From an uncultured Bacteroidota bacterium (lineage in GTDB: Bacteria > Bacteroidota > Bacteroidia > UKL13-3): DNA of 48,215 nucleotides. The notes below the pieces were generated by a model. It was given only the letters and a program-made list of their open reading frames with translations. It had not been told where the DNA came from and ran no database searches. Below are positions 34,655 to 43,600 of this stretch, one piece after another; position 1 is the first letter of the stretch; each line of letters begins with the position of its first letter. Made by a program: the position numbers and the translations under genes. The stretch spans positions 1-48,215 of the forward strand of contig CAIUDH010000089.1 in the NCBI GenBank assembly GCA_903897855.1, read 5' to 3'.

Positions 34655-34807
34655 ATGAAAAGTCCTCTTTTGTTTGAAGACCTGCATCTTGTTTTTAAAA
34701 ATCATAATACAGAAACTGCTATCGTAATTGATAACAGGAAGAAGCTTAATAACTTAACACCGTCAGCTCTTGGCTGGCTTACTCGACTCGGTTTTCTGTA
34801 TATTTAA
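34655..34807 (+). CDS. Possible 50-residue small protein
   Basis: ATG at 34655 to TAA at 34807 encodes 50 residues starting MKSPLLFEDLHLVF and ending WLTRLGFLYI. It is the only sizeable frame in the 399-base gap between tRNA-Arg and the next gene. A near-match -7 box (TACTATTG, 34629-34636) precedes it and a hairpin with a T run follows at 34826. I do not recognise it; it may be a real small protein, a gene remnant or chance. Confidence 0.3.
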   Translation: MKSPLLFEDLHLVFKNHNTETAIVIDNRKKLNNLTPSALGWLTRLGFLYI

Positions 34808-34825
34808 GTTAGGTGCAAGCATTTT

Positions 34826-34858
34826 GTGACCTTGGAACACCAAGTTCACGAATTTTTT
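34826..34858 (+). terminator. Hairpin with T run between the small ORF and the His-rich protein gene
   Basis: GTGACCTTGG (34826-34835), loop AACA, CCAAGTTCAC (34840-34849): 10-bp stem with one mismatch, then GAA and TTTTTT (34853-34858). The 3-base gap before the T run makes it an imperfect terminator. As it lies 14 bases before the next ATG, it could also act as a leader structure. Confidence 0.45.
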
Positions 34859-34871
34859 AAACTATTAAATT

Positions 34872-35753
34872 ATGGAAGAAATTAAAAAAGGCGAAGAAGA
34901 AAAAAACAAACCGCCTGAACAAATAAATCAGTCCGTGGTAGAAAATATTGCATCCACAGTTATAGAAAGAGAAAATCAAAGCCAAGAACAAAATAATATG
35001 GAAGTTCATCATCATCCCGACTTGCATCATAAAAGAAAAAAATTTAGAGAATATTTCATAGAATTCATTATGATATTTCTTGCTGTTACACTTGGTTTCT
35101 TTGCAGAAAGTTATCGAGAAAGCAGAGTCGATCGTTCAAAAGAATTTGAATATGTAAAATCCATGATGGAAGATGCCCTAAGGGATAGTGCAAATTTCCA
35201 ACAAGCAATTAATTTGAATCAAAATCGTATTAACAAGCTTGATACGCTTAGAAAATTGTGTTTTAATTATAATATAGATGGAAGCAACGATGCTAGCATC
35301 TACCGTTTGTTTAGAGCGTGTCTTCGCCACCCTGATTTAGCAAGTCCGACAGAAAGGACAATGACACAGCTGAAAAATGCAGGAGGAATGCGCTTGATAC
35401 TAAAAAATGAAGTGTCCGACAGTATTATACAATACGATGACTTCTCTAAAAAATTAAATGACCAGAAAGTAGCTTACGAACAATTTTTAAGCAATTTGAT
35501 AAACCAATCTTTTACCTTAGTAAATTATGAATATTATGATTTAGATTCAGTAAAAACGAATCCAGCACATGTTTCCGATTCTGATGAGTTACCAAAACTG
35601 ATAAATCCTGATAAAGGAAAATTAATCGAGTTTGCTAACAAGGCTACCTTTTATAGAGCTGTTGTAATATATTATATGATAAAATTAGCCGAAGGAAAAC
35701 AACATGCTACAGACCTGATTAAGACTTTAAGAAAAGAATATGAACTTGAATAA
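34872..35753 (+). CDS. Bacteroidota membrane protein with His-rich juxtamembrane segment
   Basis: A 293-residue protein. Residues 1-41 are acidic and probably disordered; residues 42-52 (MEVHHHPDLHH) are His-rich and followed by a basic stretch HKRKKF; one transmembrane helix lies at about 58-76 (FIEFIMIFLAVTLGFFAE). The rest is a mostly helical soluble domain (SRVDRSKEFEYVKSMMEDAL and on). I recall the HHHPDLHHKxKK-WKEYFLEFxMIFLAVTLGFFAE pattern from many Bacteroidota proteins of unknown function; homologs often start at the second Met (residue 42). Metal binding by the His cluster is possible but unproven. Confidence 0.75.
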   Translation: MEEIKKGEEEKNKPPEQINQSVVENIASTVIERENQSQEQNNMEVHHHPDLHHKRKKFREYFIEFIMIFLAVTLGFFAESYRESRVDRSKEFEYVKSMMEDALRDSANFQQAINLNQNRINKLDTLRKLCFNYNIDGSNDASIYRLFRACLRHPDLASPTERTMTQLKNAGGMRLILKNEVSDSIIQYDDFSKKLNDQKVAYEQFLSNLINQSFTLVNYEYYDLDSVKTNPAHVSDSDELPKLINPDKGKLIEFANKATFYRAVVIYYMIKLAEGKQHATDLIKTLRKEYELE

Positions 35754-35897
35754 TTTTTATCAAAATAGGTATTTCTTAAAACGAATTATCAGTTAAAAAA
35801 GAAAGTCCACAGCTAACATCACCTTGCCACCATGCTTACGTTTTCATACATTAGTCTGTGATTTAGAAATAAGCATTGTTTTACCTGCCTATCTTAA

Positions 35898-35924
35898 GTT
35901 CCAAATGGAACAGCGGCAAGCCGC
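35898..35924. repeat. Double-hairpin REP-like element
   Basis: GTTCC-AAAT-GGAAC (35898-35911) is followed after one base by GCGGC-AA-GCCGC (35913-35924). Two short perfect stems back to back in the 261-base gap before the small membrane protein gene: the same architecture as the REP beside the RAYT at 47794 but with different stem sequences. Confidence 0.55.
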
Positions 35925-36014
35925 GTACCTTTGGCAGCAAGTTTTAAATTGCACAAAAACTAGAGAAATAATTTTATTTTGATAATGAAATTTGTCATTT
36001 AAAAATCCAAAAAA

Positions 36015-36395
36015 ATGAAAAAACCTACATCAATCAGTATTGTCCGCTGGACGGCTAGCATAATTGGAATATTAATAGTTGCCTTTACGCTAATCTTTTT
36101 TATAGGTTCCCTGTTAGAGGGGCGAAACAAGCCTGGTCCCGGTCTCGACACTTATACAATAATACCATTTGTGGTTTGGGGTATCGGTCTCGCCGCACTA
36201 TTATTCGTCTTATGGAAACCAGGAATAGGTGGACTTATCTCATTGCTTAGTTTTATTGTTTTTAATATCCTTGCTGCCGTTAATCCTAATGCTGACTCCC
36301 GTTACAGCGTCGTGCTTTTGATATTCTTGCTCCCCTCCATTTTGTTTTTATTATTTTGTTGGATGAAAAAGTCATCCGTGAACACTTTTAAATAA
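36015..36395 (+). CDS. Small four-helix membrane protein
   Basis: A 126-residue protein with four hydrophobic segments, about residues 9-32, 48-66, 71-90 and 96-116, and almost no soluble part. No recognised catalytic motif. The 19-base-spaced downstream lipoprotein gene (36405) follows on the same strand, so they may form a pair. Function unknown. Confidence 0.7.
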   Translation: MKKPTSISIVRWTASIIGILIVAFTLIFFIGSLLEGRNKPGPGLDTYTIIPFVVWGIGLAALLFVLWKPGIGGLISLLSFIVFNILAAVNPNADSRYSVVLLIFLLPSILFLLFCWMKKSSVNTFK

Positions 36396-36404
36396 TAACT
36401 CCCA

Positions 36405-36815
36405 ATGAAACAAAAACCTTTAACTAAATACTCTGTGCTTGTTTTGCTAATGATTTTATCCTCATTAACTTCTTGTACCTCATTGATAAGTCCGAAACCA
36501 ATACCTGAAAATAAAAAAGATTTTATTGGCCAGTGGGTTTCACAAACAGGTTTTAAAATGGATATCAAACCTTCAGGAACCGCTGACCTGACTCAAAATA
36601 ATAATTCTTCTAATCCTGATGATATCAAATTAAATATTGGAGTCACACCAGAATATGCTAAAGACATGCTTGTCGAATTCAGAGGCGATAGTACGCTTAT
36701 CATCAGTCGGCCAACTGTTCGCGCAAGAGAGTACCACATAGATAAAAACCCCTATCAGGATGAAGAAACATTCAAAATGAATCTCAATGGAGTTGTGCTC
36801 AGCAGACAGAAATAA
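36405..36815 (+). CDS. Small lipoprotein, function unknown
   Basis: A 136-residue predicted lipoprotein: basic N-terminus KQKPLTKYSVLVLLMILSS, then a lipobox LTSC with Cys24. The mature part has FIGQWVSQTGFKMDIKPSGT, a lipocalin-like opening (Gly-x-Trp), and later MLVEFRGDSTLIISRP. It looks like one of the many small beta-rich lipoproteins of Bacteroidota. Nine bases after the four-helix membrane protein gene, so likely cotranscribed. Confidence 0.65.
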   Translation: MKQKPLTKYSVLVLLMILSSLTSCTSLISPKPIPENKKDFIGQWVSQTGFKMDIKPSGTADLTQNNNSSNPDDIKLNIGVTPEYAKDMLVEFRGDSTLIISRPTVRAREYHIDKNPYQDEETFKMNLNGVVLSRQK

Positions 36816-36876
36816 ATGAAAATAAAAGTTCCTGTCATTTCAAACAATAAAGAAAGTCAGATATTTTTCTTTGCGT

Positions 36877-36898
36877 TTCCGAATCGTGTCGGAATTTT
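36877..36898. terminator. Short hairpin with T run between convergent genes
   Basis: TTCCGA (36877-36882), loop of 6, TCGGAA (36889-36894), then TTTT. Located between the convergent lipoprotein and threonine aldolase genes; modest stem, so moderate support. Confidence 0.4.
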
Positions 36899-36902
36899 AA
36901 TG

Positions 36903-37925
36903 CTACGATGCGTTATTGAGAATCGTTTCCAAGGCCTCAAGATGGGCATCGGTAAAATCGAGATGGGTTACAAAACGTACTAAATGTTTTCCAAAACCTA
37001 TGCACAACAACCCTTTCTCCGATAAGCGTGAGGCAAAATCAGAAGCAAGCATCTCATGCGCCAACTCGAAAATTACAATATTAGTCTCGATGGGGTAAAC
37101 ACTCTTTACATACTCTTTTTGCGAAAGTATTTCTCCTATCATTTTTGCCCGTCGATGGTCTTCCTTCAGCCTGTCGATATGATGATCCAAGGCATAAATA
37201 CCACAGGCTGCCAAGTACCCGGCTTGTCGCCAGCCTCCACCCATCACCTTGCGAAACCGCTTTGCTTGGGTGATGAGTGCCTCAGAACCCAGCAGTAACG
37301 AACCTACAGGGCAGCCTAAACCCTTCGACAAACAAATTGATATAGAGTCAAAAATGTTTCCATAGGCCATTGGCGATTCATTGGTTTCCACCAATGCATT
37401 AAAAATACGTGCACCATCGAGGTGAAGTTTCAAATGATGCTGCTCACATACTTTCTTTATTTTTACGATCTCCTCAAAATCATAGATGCTTCCGCCTCCT
37501 TTATTCATCGTGTTCTCCAGCGATACCATGCGGGTAACAGGTAAGTGTATATCCTGTTTGTTATTGATGGCCTCTTCCACTTGCGCTGCGGTAATTCTTC
37601 CTCTGTTACCTTCGAGTGTTCGCACCGAGGAAAAAGCGTTCAATGCAATGCCGCCACCCTCATACAAATACACATGCGACAGCTTATCACAAACCACCTC
37701 GCTCCCTGGTGAACAATGCGCTCGTATGGCAAGTTGATTCGTCATCGTCCCAGACACACAAAACAAGGCCGACTCTGTTCCAAACATAGAAGCTGCTTTG
37801 CGCTCCAATTGAAGCACGCTTGGATCATCATTGAAGACATTATCCCCTACCTCCGCCTGCATCATAGCTTCGAGCATGCCTGGAGTTGGCTTGGTAATGG
37901 TGTCGCTTCTAAGATCGATTAACAT
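36903..37925 (-). CDS. ltaE: Low-specificity L-threonine aldolase
   Basis: PLP enzyme splitting L-threonine or allo-threonine to glycine and acetaldehyde. The 340-residue protein has LIDLRSDTITKPTPGMLEAM at the start, GDNVFNDDPSV, FCVSGTMTNQLAIR, ENTMNKGGG, LHLDGARIFNA with the PLP-contacting Asp170, and the PLP lysine Lys201 in CLSKGLGCPVGSLL; then FRKVMGGGWRQAGYLA. Full length and intact. Single gene, divergent from the helicase gene. Confidence 0.94.
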   Translation of the reverse strand: MLIDLRSDTITKPTPGMLEAMMQAEVGDNVFNDDPSVLQLERKAASMFGTESALFCVSGTMTNQLAIRAHCSPGSEVVCDKLSHVYLYEGGGIALNAFSSVRTLEGNRGRITAAQVEEAINNKQDIHLPVTRMVSLENTMNKGGGSIYDFEEIVKIKKVCEQHHLKLHLDGARIFNALVETNESPMAYGNIFDSISICLSKGLGCPVGSLLLGSEALITQAKRFRKVMGGGWRQAGYLAACGIYALDHHIDRLKEDHRRAKMIGEILSQKEYVKSVYPIETNIVIFELAHEMLASDFASRLSEKGLLCIGFGKHLVRFVTHLDFTDAHLEALETILNNAS

Positions 37926-38023
37926 GATAAATAATGATGCTTTTAAAATTGAAAAAGCAAAGCAATGATACCCATTTTTTTAGAGGTTGTGCCTATCGTA
38001 ATTCCCAATTAGAATTAATACGG

Positions 38024-38031
38024 TATTTTTG
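38024..38031 (+). promoter_or_regulatory. -7 box of the DEAD-box helicase gene
   Basis: TATTTTTG, exact TANNTTTG, 52 bases before the ATG at 38084. It supports that start over the upstream frame beginning at 37934. Confidence 0.45.
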
Positions 38032-38083
38032 CATTCTTTATAGAGGGAATAATACTTGGCTCCTTTCTATTCTCAATTATATC

Positions 38084-39397
38084 ATGGACTATACTACCAC
38101 CCTCTCTCATTTTAATATCGAGGCCCTTAACGAAATGCAGATGGCTTCTGTTGAAGCCATACCGAAACCTAACGATGTCATCTTAATTTCTCCAACAGGC
38201 ACAGGCAAGACCTTGGCTTTTCTGCTTCCTTTATTACAATTATTGAAACCCGGAAAAGCGACTGTGCAGGTGCTCATTGTGGTGCCTACCCGTGAACTGG
38301 CACAACAAATTGAACAGGTGTTTAAGAAAATGAGTACCGGCTTTAAAGTAAACTGTTGCTATGGAGGTCATGCCGTGAAAATTGAGAAAAACAATCTAAT
38401 GCATCCACCCGCAGTGCTTATAGGCACCCCTGGCCGAATCGCTTATCATATCGGCAACGAAAATATTAGCCTGAAAGAAGTGCATACTCTGATTCTTGAT
38501 GAGTTTGATAAATCCTTAGAAGCGGGTTTCGATGAGGAGATGTCGTATATCATCGGCGAACTCGCAGGACTTCAAAAAAGAATTCTCACTTCGGCCACCG
38601 ACTTAAATGAAATTCCTGCCTTTGTTGGATTACGCAAACCTGTCGAGCTTAATTTTTCTCGTCCCAAAAATGTTGTGGCCCCTTCCTTAAAACTGAAATT
38701 GGTGCGGGCTGTGGGCATGGAAAAACTCGATGCCTTGCTCCTTCTCATCGGCAGGCTTAGCCATGAATCTAAAATAATTTTTTGTAACCACCGAGATGCC
38801 GTAGATCGTATTAGTGAACAACTGCATGAATTAGGAGTGGAACATGGCTTTTATCATGGTGGCCTAGAACAAATAGATCGGGAAAAAACACTCATAAAAT
38901 TAAGAAATGGAAGTACAAAATTATTAGTCACCACCGATTTGGCAGCCCGTGGGTTGGATATCCCCGAGATAGAGGCCATCATCCATTATCAGTTGCCTGT
39001 AACGGAAGATATTATGATTCACCGCAATGGAAGAACAGCTCGTATGAATGCCAATGGTACCGCCTATTTCCTACTGGAAGAGAAAGACCATCTGCCTCCA
39101 TTTTTGAAGGTAACACCCGAGACTTTCCCGCTGCCCGGCAAATTCACCAAACCGAAACCTTGTGAATGGAAAACACTGTATATCGCCGCAGGCAAAAAAG
39201 ATAAAATTAATAAAATGGATGTCGTGGGAATGCTACTACAGAAAGGGAAACTTTTAAAAGAGGAATTAGGGAAGATTGAAGTGCTCGACCACTCGGCTTA
39301 TGCCGCTATTAAAAGTTATAAGATAGAAGCAACCATCGCATTGATACGTCATGAGAAAATAAAAAACAGAAAAATCAAGATGGAAATCGCTTCGTAA
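38084..39397 (+). CDS. DEAD-box RNA helicase with DbpA-type RNA-binding domain
   Basis: ATP-dependent RNA helicase, 437 residues from the ATG at 38084. Conserved motifs in order: Q-motif region (FNIEALNEMQ), I SPTGTGKT near 34-41, Ia PTRELAQQ, Ib TPGRIAYH, II DEFD (Asp139; DEAD variant), III SAT, IV IIFCNHRD, V TTDLAARGLDIPE, VI HRNGRTARM. The C-terminal 75 or so residues (CEWKTLYIAAGKKDKINKMD, then VVGMLLQKG) match the DbpA RNA-binding domain, which in E. coli recognises 23S rRNA hairpin 92. So a role in large-subunit assembly is likely. The longer frame from 37934 is unlikely since the promoter box lies within it. Confidence 0.9.
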   Translation: MDYTTTLSHFNIEALNEMQMASVEAIPKPNDVILISPTGTGKTLAFLLPLLQLLKPGKATVQVLIVVPTRELAQQIEQVFKKMSTGFKVNCCYGGHAVKIEKNNLMHPPAVLIGTPGRIAYHIGNENISLKEVHTLILDEFDKSLEAGFDEEMSYIIGELAGLQKRILTSATDLNEIPAFVGLRKPVELNFSRPKNVVAPSLKLKLVRAVGMEKLDALLLLIGRLSHESKIIFCNHRDAVDRISEQLHELGVEHGFYHGGLEQIDREKTLIKLRNGSTKLLVTTDLAARGLDIPEIEAIIHYQLPVTEDIMIHRNGRTARMNANGTAYFLLEEKDHLPPFLKVTPETFPLPGKFTKPKPCEWKTLYIAAGKKDKINKMDVVGMLLQKGKLLKEELGKIEVLDHSAYAAIKSYKIEATIALIRHEKIKNRKIKMEIAS

Positions 39398-39457
39398 TGA
39401 ATTTCCTTGGTTTACGGTTGTGTTAATGTAGCTTTTTAGGATACTACATCTATCCAT

Positions 39458-40495
39458 TTACTCCATCCTCCATATAACTTTCCCTTCGCGGTTTACATAA
39501 CCAAACACGTCCTTCTCATAATAACAAGCTATAACGCCTTTAAAGAATTCCATGGGTTTGTACGGGTCATAATTTCCATAGATGGTAAGTGGTATGATTA
39601 CTTTCCCGGAATGATCCACAAAACCCCATTTCTCTTCGAGGTATGGCCCTTTCGACACAGCAGCCAGTCCGTTATGAAACGCCTCTGCCCCATTATATTT
39701 CGGCTTGATCACCCAATTGCCTTTGATATCTATATAGCCATACAAACTATCCTTTTTTGCAGGCGCCAATCCTTCTGAATATTTCCCAATGAAATCAAAT
39801 TTGAAGCCTAAAACCATGGCTCCAGTTTTATCCATAAGCCCATATTTCTCATCTTTAGAAATCGCGATTAAACCGTTACTAAAATCTTTATCAGAAAAAT
39901 CATATTCACCATTAATTTTAAAGAGTGCTCCCAACTCCATATTAGGCTGAATCACCCATTCTCCCTTAGTGTTAAGGTACCCGTATTTGCCTCCCTCTTT
40001 GGAAGCCATGCATACTCCATCGCTGAAATCGCTCAATTTTTCATACTGCGGGTAAATTACCGTATCACCCTTGGGGTTTATAAAGCCATAGGTGGAAAAC
40101 AGGCCACGCTCTAACTTAATTTTTGCTAGCCCATTATGGAATACGAGTGGCCCAGCAAATTTAGGCTCAATAACCATCTCACCTTGGGTGTTTATCACTC
40201 CCCAATCTTCCTCCTGCATCACACTGGCATAGCCATCAAAAAAACTGTAGGCAGCAGGATACTTTGCTTCAATAACCACTTTACCTGTTTCGTTGATATA
40301 CCCAATAGCATCACCTATTTGAACATAGGTAAGGCCTTCGTTAAAAAACCCGGCCAACTTATATGCCGGCGCTATCACTTCCTTGCCAGTGGTGTCGATA
40401 TAACCCCAGAGTCCGTCTTTCTTAAACGGATAAATTTGTGCATTGAGCAACTGACAAAAAAAGATAAAACAAAGGAAGAGGTAACTATTTTTCAT
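39458..40495 (-). CDS. Secreted WG-repeat protein
   Basis: A 345-residue exported protein: signal peptide KNSYLFLCFIFFCQLLNAQ, then nine WG-type repeats, each about 35-40 residues and built round W/Y-G-[YFV]-[IV]-[DN]-x-x-G-x-x-V-I. Examples: GLWGYIDTTGKEVIAP, DWGVINTQGEMVIEP, KWGFVDHSGKVIIPL. WG repeats form beta-rich solenoid-like folds of unclear function. Nothing catalytic visible. Convergent with the helicase gene and divergent from the WD40-caspase gene. Confidence 0.9.
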   Translation of the reverse strand: MKNSYLFLCFIFFCQLLNAQIYPFKKDGLWGYIDTTGKEVIAPAYKLAGFFNEGLTYVQIGDAIGYINETGKVVIEAKYPAAYSFFDGYASVMQEEDWGVINTQGEMVIEPKFAGPLVFHNGLAKIKLERGLFSTYGFINPKGDTVIYPQYEKLSDFSDGVCMASKEGGKYGYLNTKGEWVIQPNMELGALFKINGEYDFSDKDFSNGLIAISKDEKYGLMDKTGAMVLGFKFDFIGKYSEGLAPAKKDSLYGYIDIKGNWVIKPKYNGAEAFHNGLAAVSKGPYLEEKWGFVDHSGKVIIPLTIYGNYDPYKPMEFFKGVIACYYEKDVFGYVNREGKVIWRME

Positions 40496-40616
40496 GTGTG
40501 TAGTTTGTTTGATGATTTGTAAAATTAATGATATTCCCAGGGGCTACACATACCCTAAGTCAGGTATATTCCTTGTAAACTTTAAAACTAAATTGCATCA
40601 TCAACTTTAGTTTGAA

Positions 40617-43600
40617 ATGAAAAATTTATTCCCGTTCTTCCTCCTCCTTGCCTACGCTGCTTCTGCGCAACAGCCGGAAACATTGATACAGCTAGGCCAT
40701 AGTGATAGGGTGCGCTGTGTAAGTGTTACCCCTGACGCAAAATTTGCCGTCACCGGAAGTGGAGACAACACCATTAAACTCTGGAATGTTTCGAACGGAC
40801 AATTGATACGCACTTTTAATGGACATCATGGTCTGGTGTATGCAGTGCAAATTAGTAATGATGGAAAATCGGTTTATAGTTGCAGCTGGGATGATAAACG
40901 TACCCTAAAATGGGATGCACTCACCGGAAAAATATTGAAACAATACATCAACTATGCTTCTCCTGTAAGCGTGATCGCCTTAAGTCACGACACTAAATTA
41001 CTCGCTTGTGCTGCTCCTGATGGCGTACTTATATTAAACACCTCCGATTTCACTCTGCGCCGAAAAATTAGTATTGCGAAACCTACGCTTATAAAATTTT
41101 CACCCGAGGATACGCGTCTTTATATCGCTACGGATGAATATAAGAAAGAGACGATTTTATGTTATTCGATAAGCAACGGTATGCTGTTAAATTCCTTGCC
41201 TAGCCTATACGGTGCCGAATCGTTCGATCTTAGTAACGATAAAATAGTGGTTTCTAATTATAAAGAAATCATATGTCTGAATCTCAACACCAAACAAAAG
41301 ATTTATTCCATTGCAAAAGATTCGTTTAAAATAACCACAGTCTGTATGAACAAGATAGGCCATATGATAGCCTATGGCTTAGAAGATGGGACGATTCTTA
41401 CTGCGATGTTGGACGGCACTCTATTGAAAGATGTGAACGGCACCATCGTAAAATTCGAGAAGAAACATACCGGCATTCTAAACCAATTACAATTTAGTGA
41501 TGATGATAAGTTTTTAATAACGGCCAGCAATGACTGGAGTTCAAAAGTTTTTAGTGTGAATACCGGAAAAGTGGTGCGTAACCTCACCTCTCGAAGTGAA
41601 TACATTCAGAGTCTTTGCTTAAGTGGTTCAGGCAATTTTTTATCTTTTGCCTCAGGGCATCTCGAAACCGGAAACCACATTGGAGTATGGGATTTACAAC
41701 GAGGGAAACTTTTCCCTTTCTATCCTAAAGAAGAGGTCAATTCGTTTTTCAGCCAAGTGGCCTTTAGCCCTCGTAACAAAACGATAGCAGCAGCCAACAT
41801 CAATGGAAATTTATCTTGGTACAGCTTCCCATATAACGGTAACATAGGTAAGATGACAATCGGGGATGCTCCTGTGACTTGTGTTGCCATTACGCCGAAC
41901 GGGAAAAACTATCTTGCTGGCACCAAGGAGGGTAAACTAATTTTCTGGAGACCCGACAGAAACAAATCGGAAACCATTGAAGCTGACAAAAGTGGTATTG
42001 CCTCCTTAGGTATTAGTCCTGATGCGAGAGCAATAGCCTTGGGTACACTCGACGGAAAGCTCTTACTCTATGACTATGAGAGTAAAACAATACTTCGAAA
42101 AATAGAATCGCATTCGGCAAACACCGGCTACTATGACACTTCCAATGTCATGGCTTATGGTTCGGTTACAAGTATGAGTATGGATGGCCATTTTGCCCAA
42201 AGGTATGCCTCCATTATGTCGGTTGCTTTTAGCGCCGACAGTAAGCTGATAGCTGCCTGTGGCGGAAACTGGATTAAAATTTATGATGCCGGTACAGGCC
42301 AGATGATGACGCATATAAAAGTGTATGGTGCCGGTTTCTGCACTCTTAATTTTAGTGCCGATGGGAAATATTTATGCAGTGGGGGTGCCGACTTTAAAGT
42401 ACGTATCTATGAAACAAGCAACGGAGCATTACTGAAAACTTTTGTGGGTCATCAAAATGAGGTGCGGTCGGTATTGTTTAGTGCCAATCAAAAATATTTA
42501 ATCAGTGGTAGTTTAGATACCCAAATAAAAATTTGGGATATCGTGGGCGAGAAAGAGTTACTTAGCTATGTGGTGATGCAAGGAGGCGAAGATTATGTAA
42601 TTACAAATCCACAAGGTTATTACTATGCCACCAAAGGAGCGGCCAAGGTATTGTCGTTCCGAATAGGCAATGAAATATACCCCTTCGAGCAGTTCGATCT
42701 AAAATATAACCGCCCCGATATTATCCTCAACGATATCTCGAAACTGGCCTTTGCCAATGAGAAGAATAACCAAAATGTGCCTCTTATTAAATCTTATTAT
42801 GTAGCCTATCAAAAACGACTTAAACGGGCGGGGTTCGAAGAGAGTGAGCTGGGAAGCACGTTTCATGTGCCCACCATTACCTTAAATGGCAGTGATTTGC
42901 CACTGAGTACCAAACATCCTTGGATTACTTTCAAAATAAAAGCAGAGGACAATTTATATCAACTAAAGAGTGTAAATATTTGGGTGAATGATGTTCCGGT
43001 ATATGGTGTAAAAGGCATGCTCATCAGGGGTAAAAGCTATGATGGGCTTTCCACCATTGAACTAGGGTCCGAAAAAAACAAAATCACCGTTTCATGCATG
43101 AATGAAAAAGGGGTGGAAAGTTATAAAGAGAGCTTTGAGATTGTATTTGAAGGTGGCGTAATAAATTATAAAACCTACTTTATCGGTGTTGGAATAAGCC
43201 ACTATAAGAACACCGATTTCAATTTAAAATATGCAGCAAAGGATGTCACAGATTTGTCGAAAATGCTAGAACCCAAAAATGTTACTGTGGTGTTACTCAC
43301 CGATGAAAATGCGACCAAAGAAAATATTCTAAAAGTAAAGGAGCTATTAATGAAAACTTCAGTGAATGATAAAGTGATTCTTTCCTTAAGCGGGCATGGT
43401 TTATTAAGTAAGGATTTAGATTTTTACTATGCCACTTATGATGTCGATTTTGTCCATCCAGAAACCAACGGGTTATTATACGACGACTTAGAAAGTATTC
43501 TTGATGGTATTCCTGCACGTAATAAGTTATTATTGGTGGATGCTTGTCATAGTGGCGAGGTCGACAAGTCAGAAAATATACAGGTGGCTGATGGCCCTCC

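Noticed and set aside
39426-39449. Terminator between the helicase and WG-repeat genes
   Set aside because: Only a 6-bp ATGTAG/CTACAT stem with a 12-base loop and no T tract after it.
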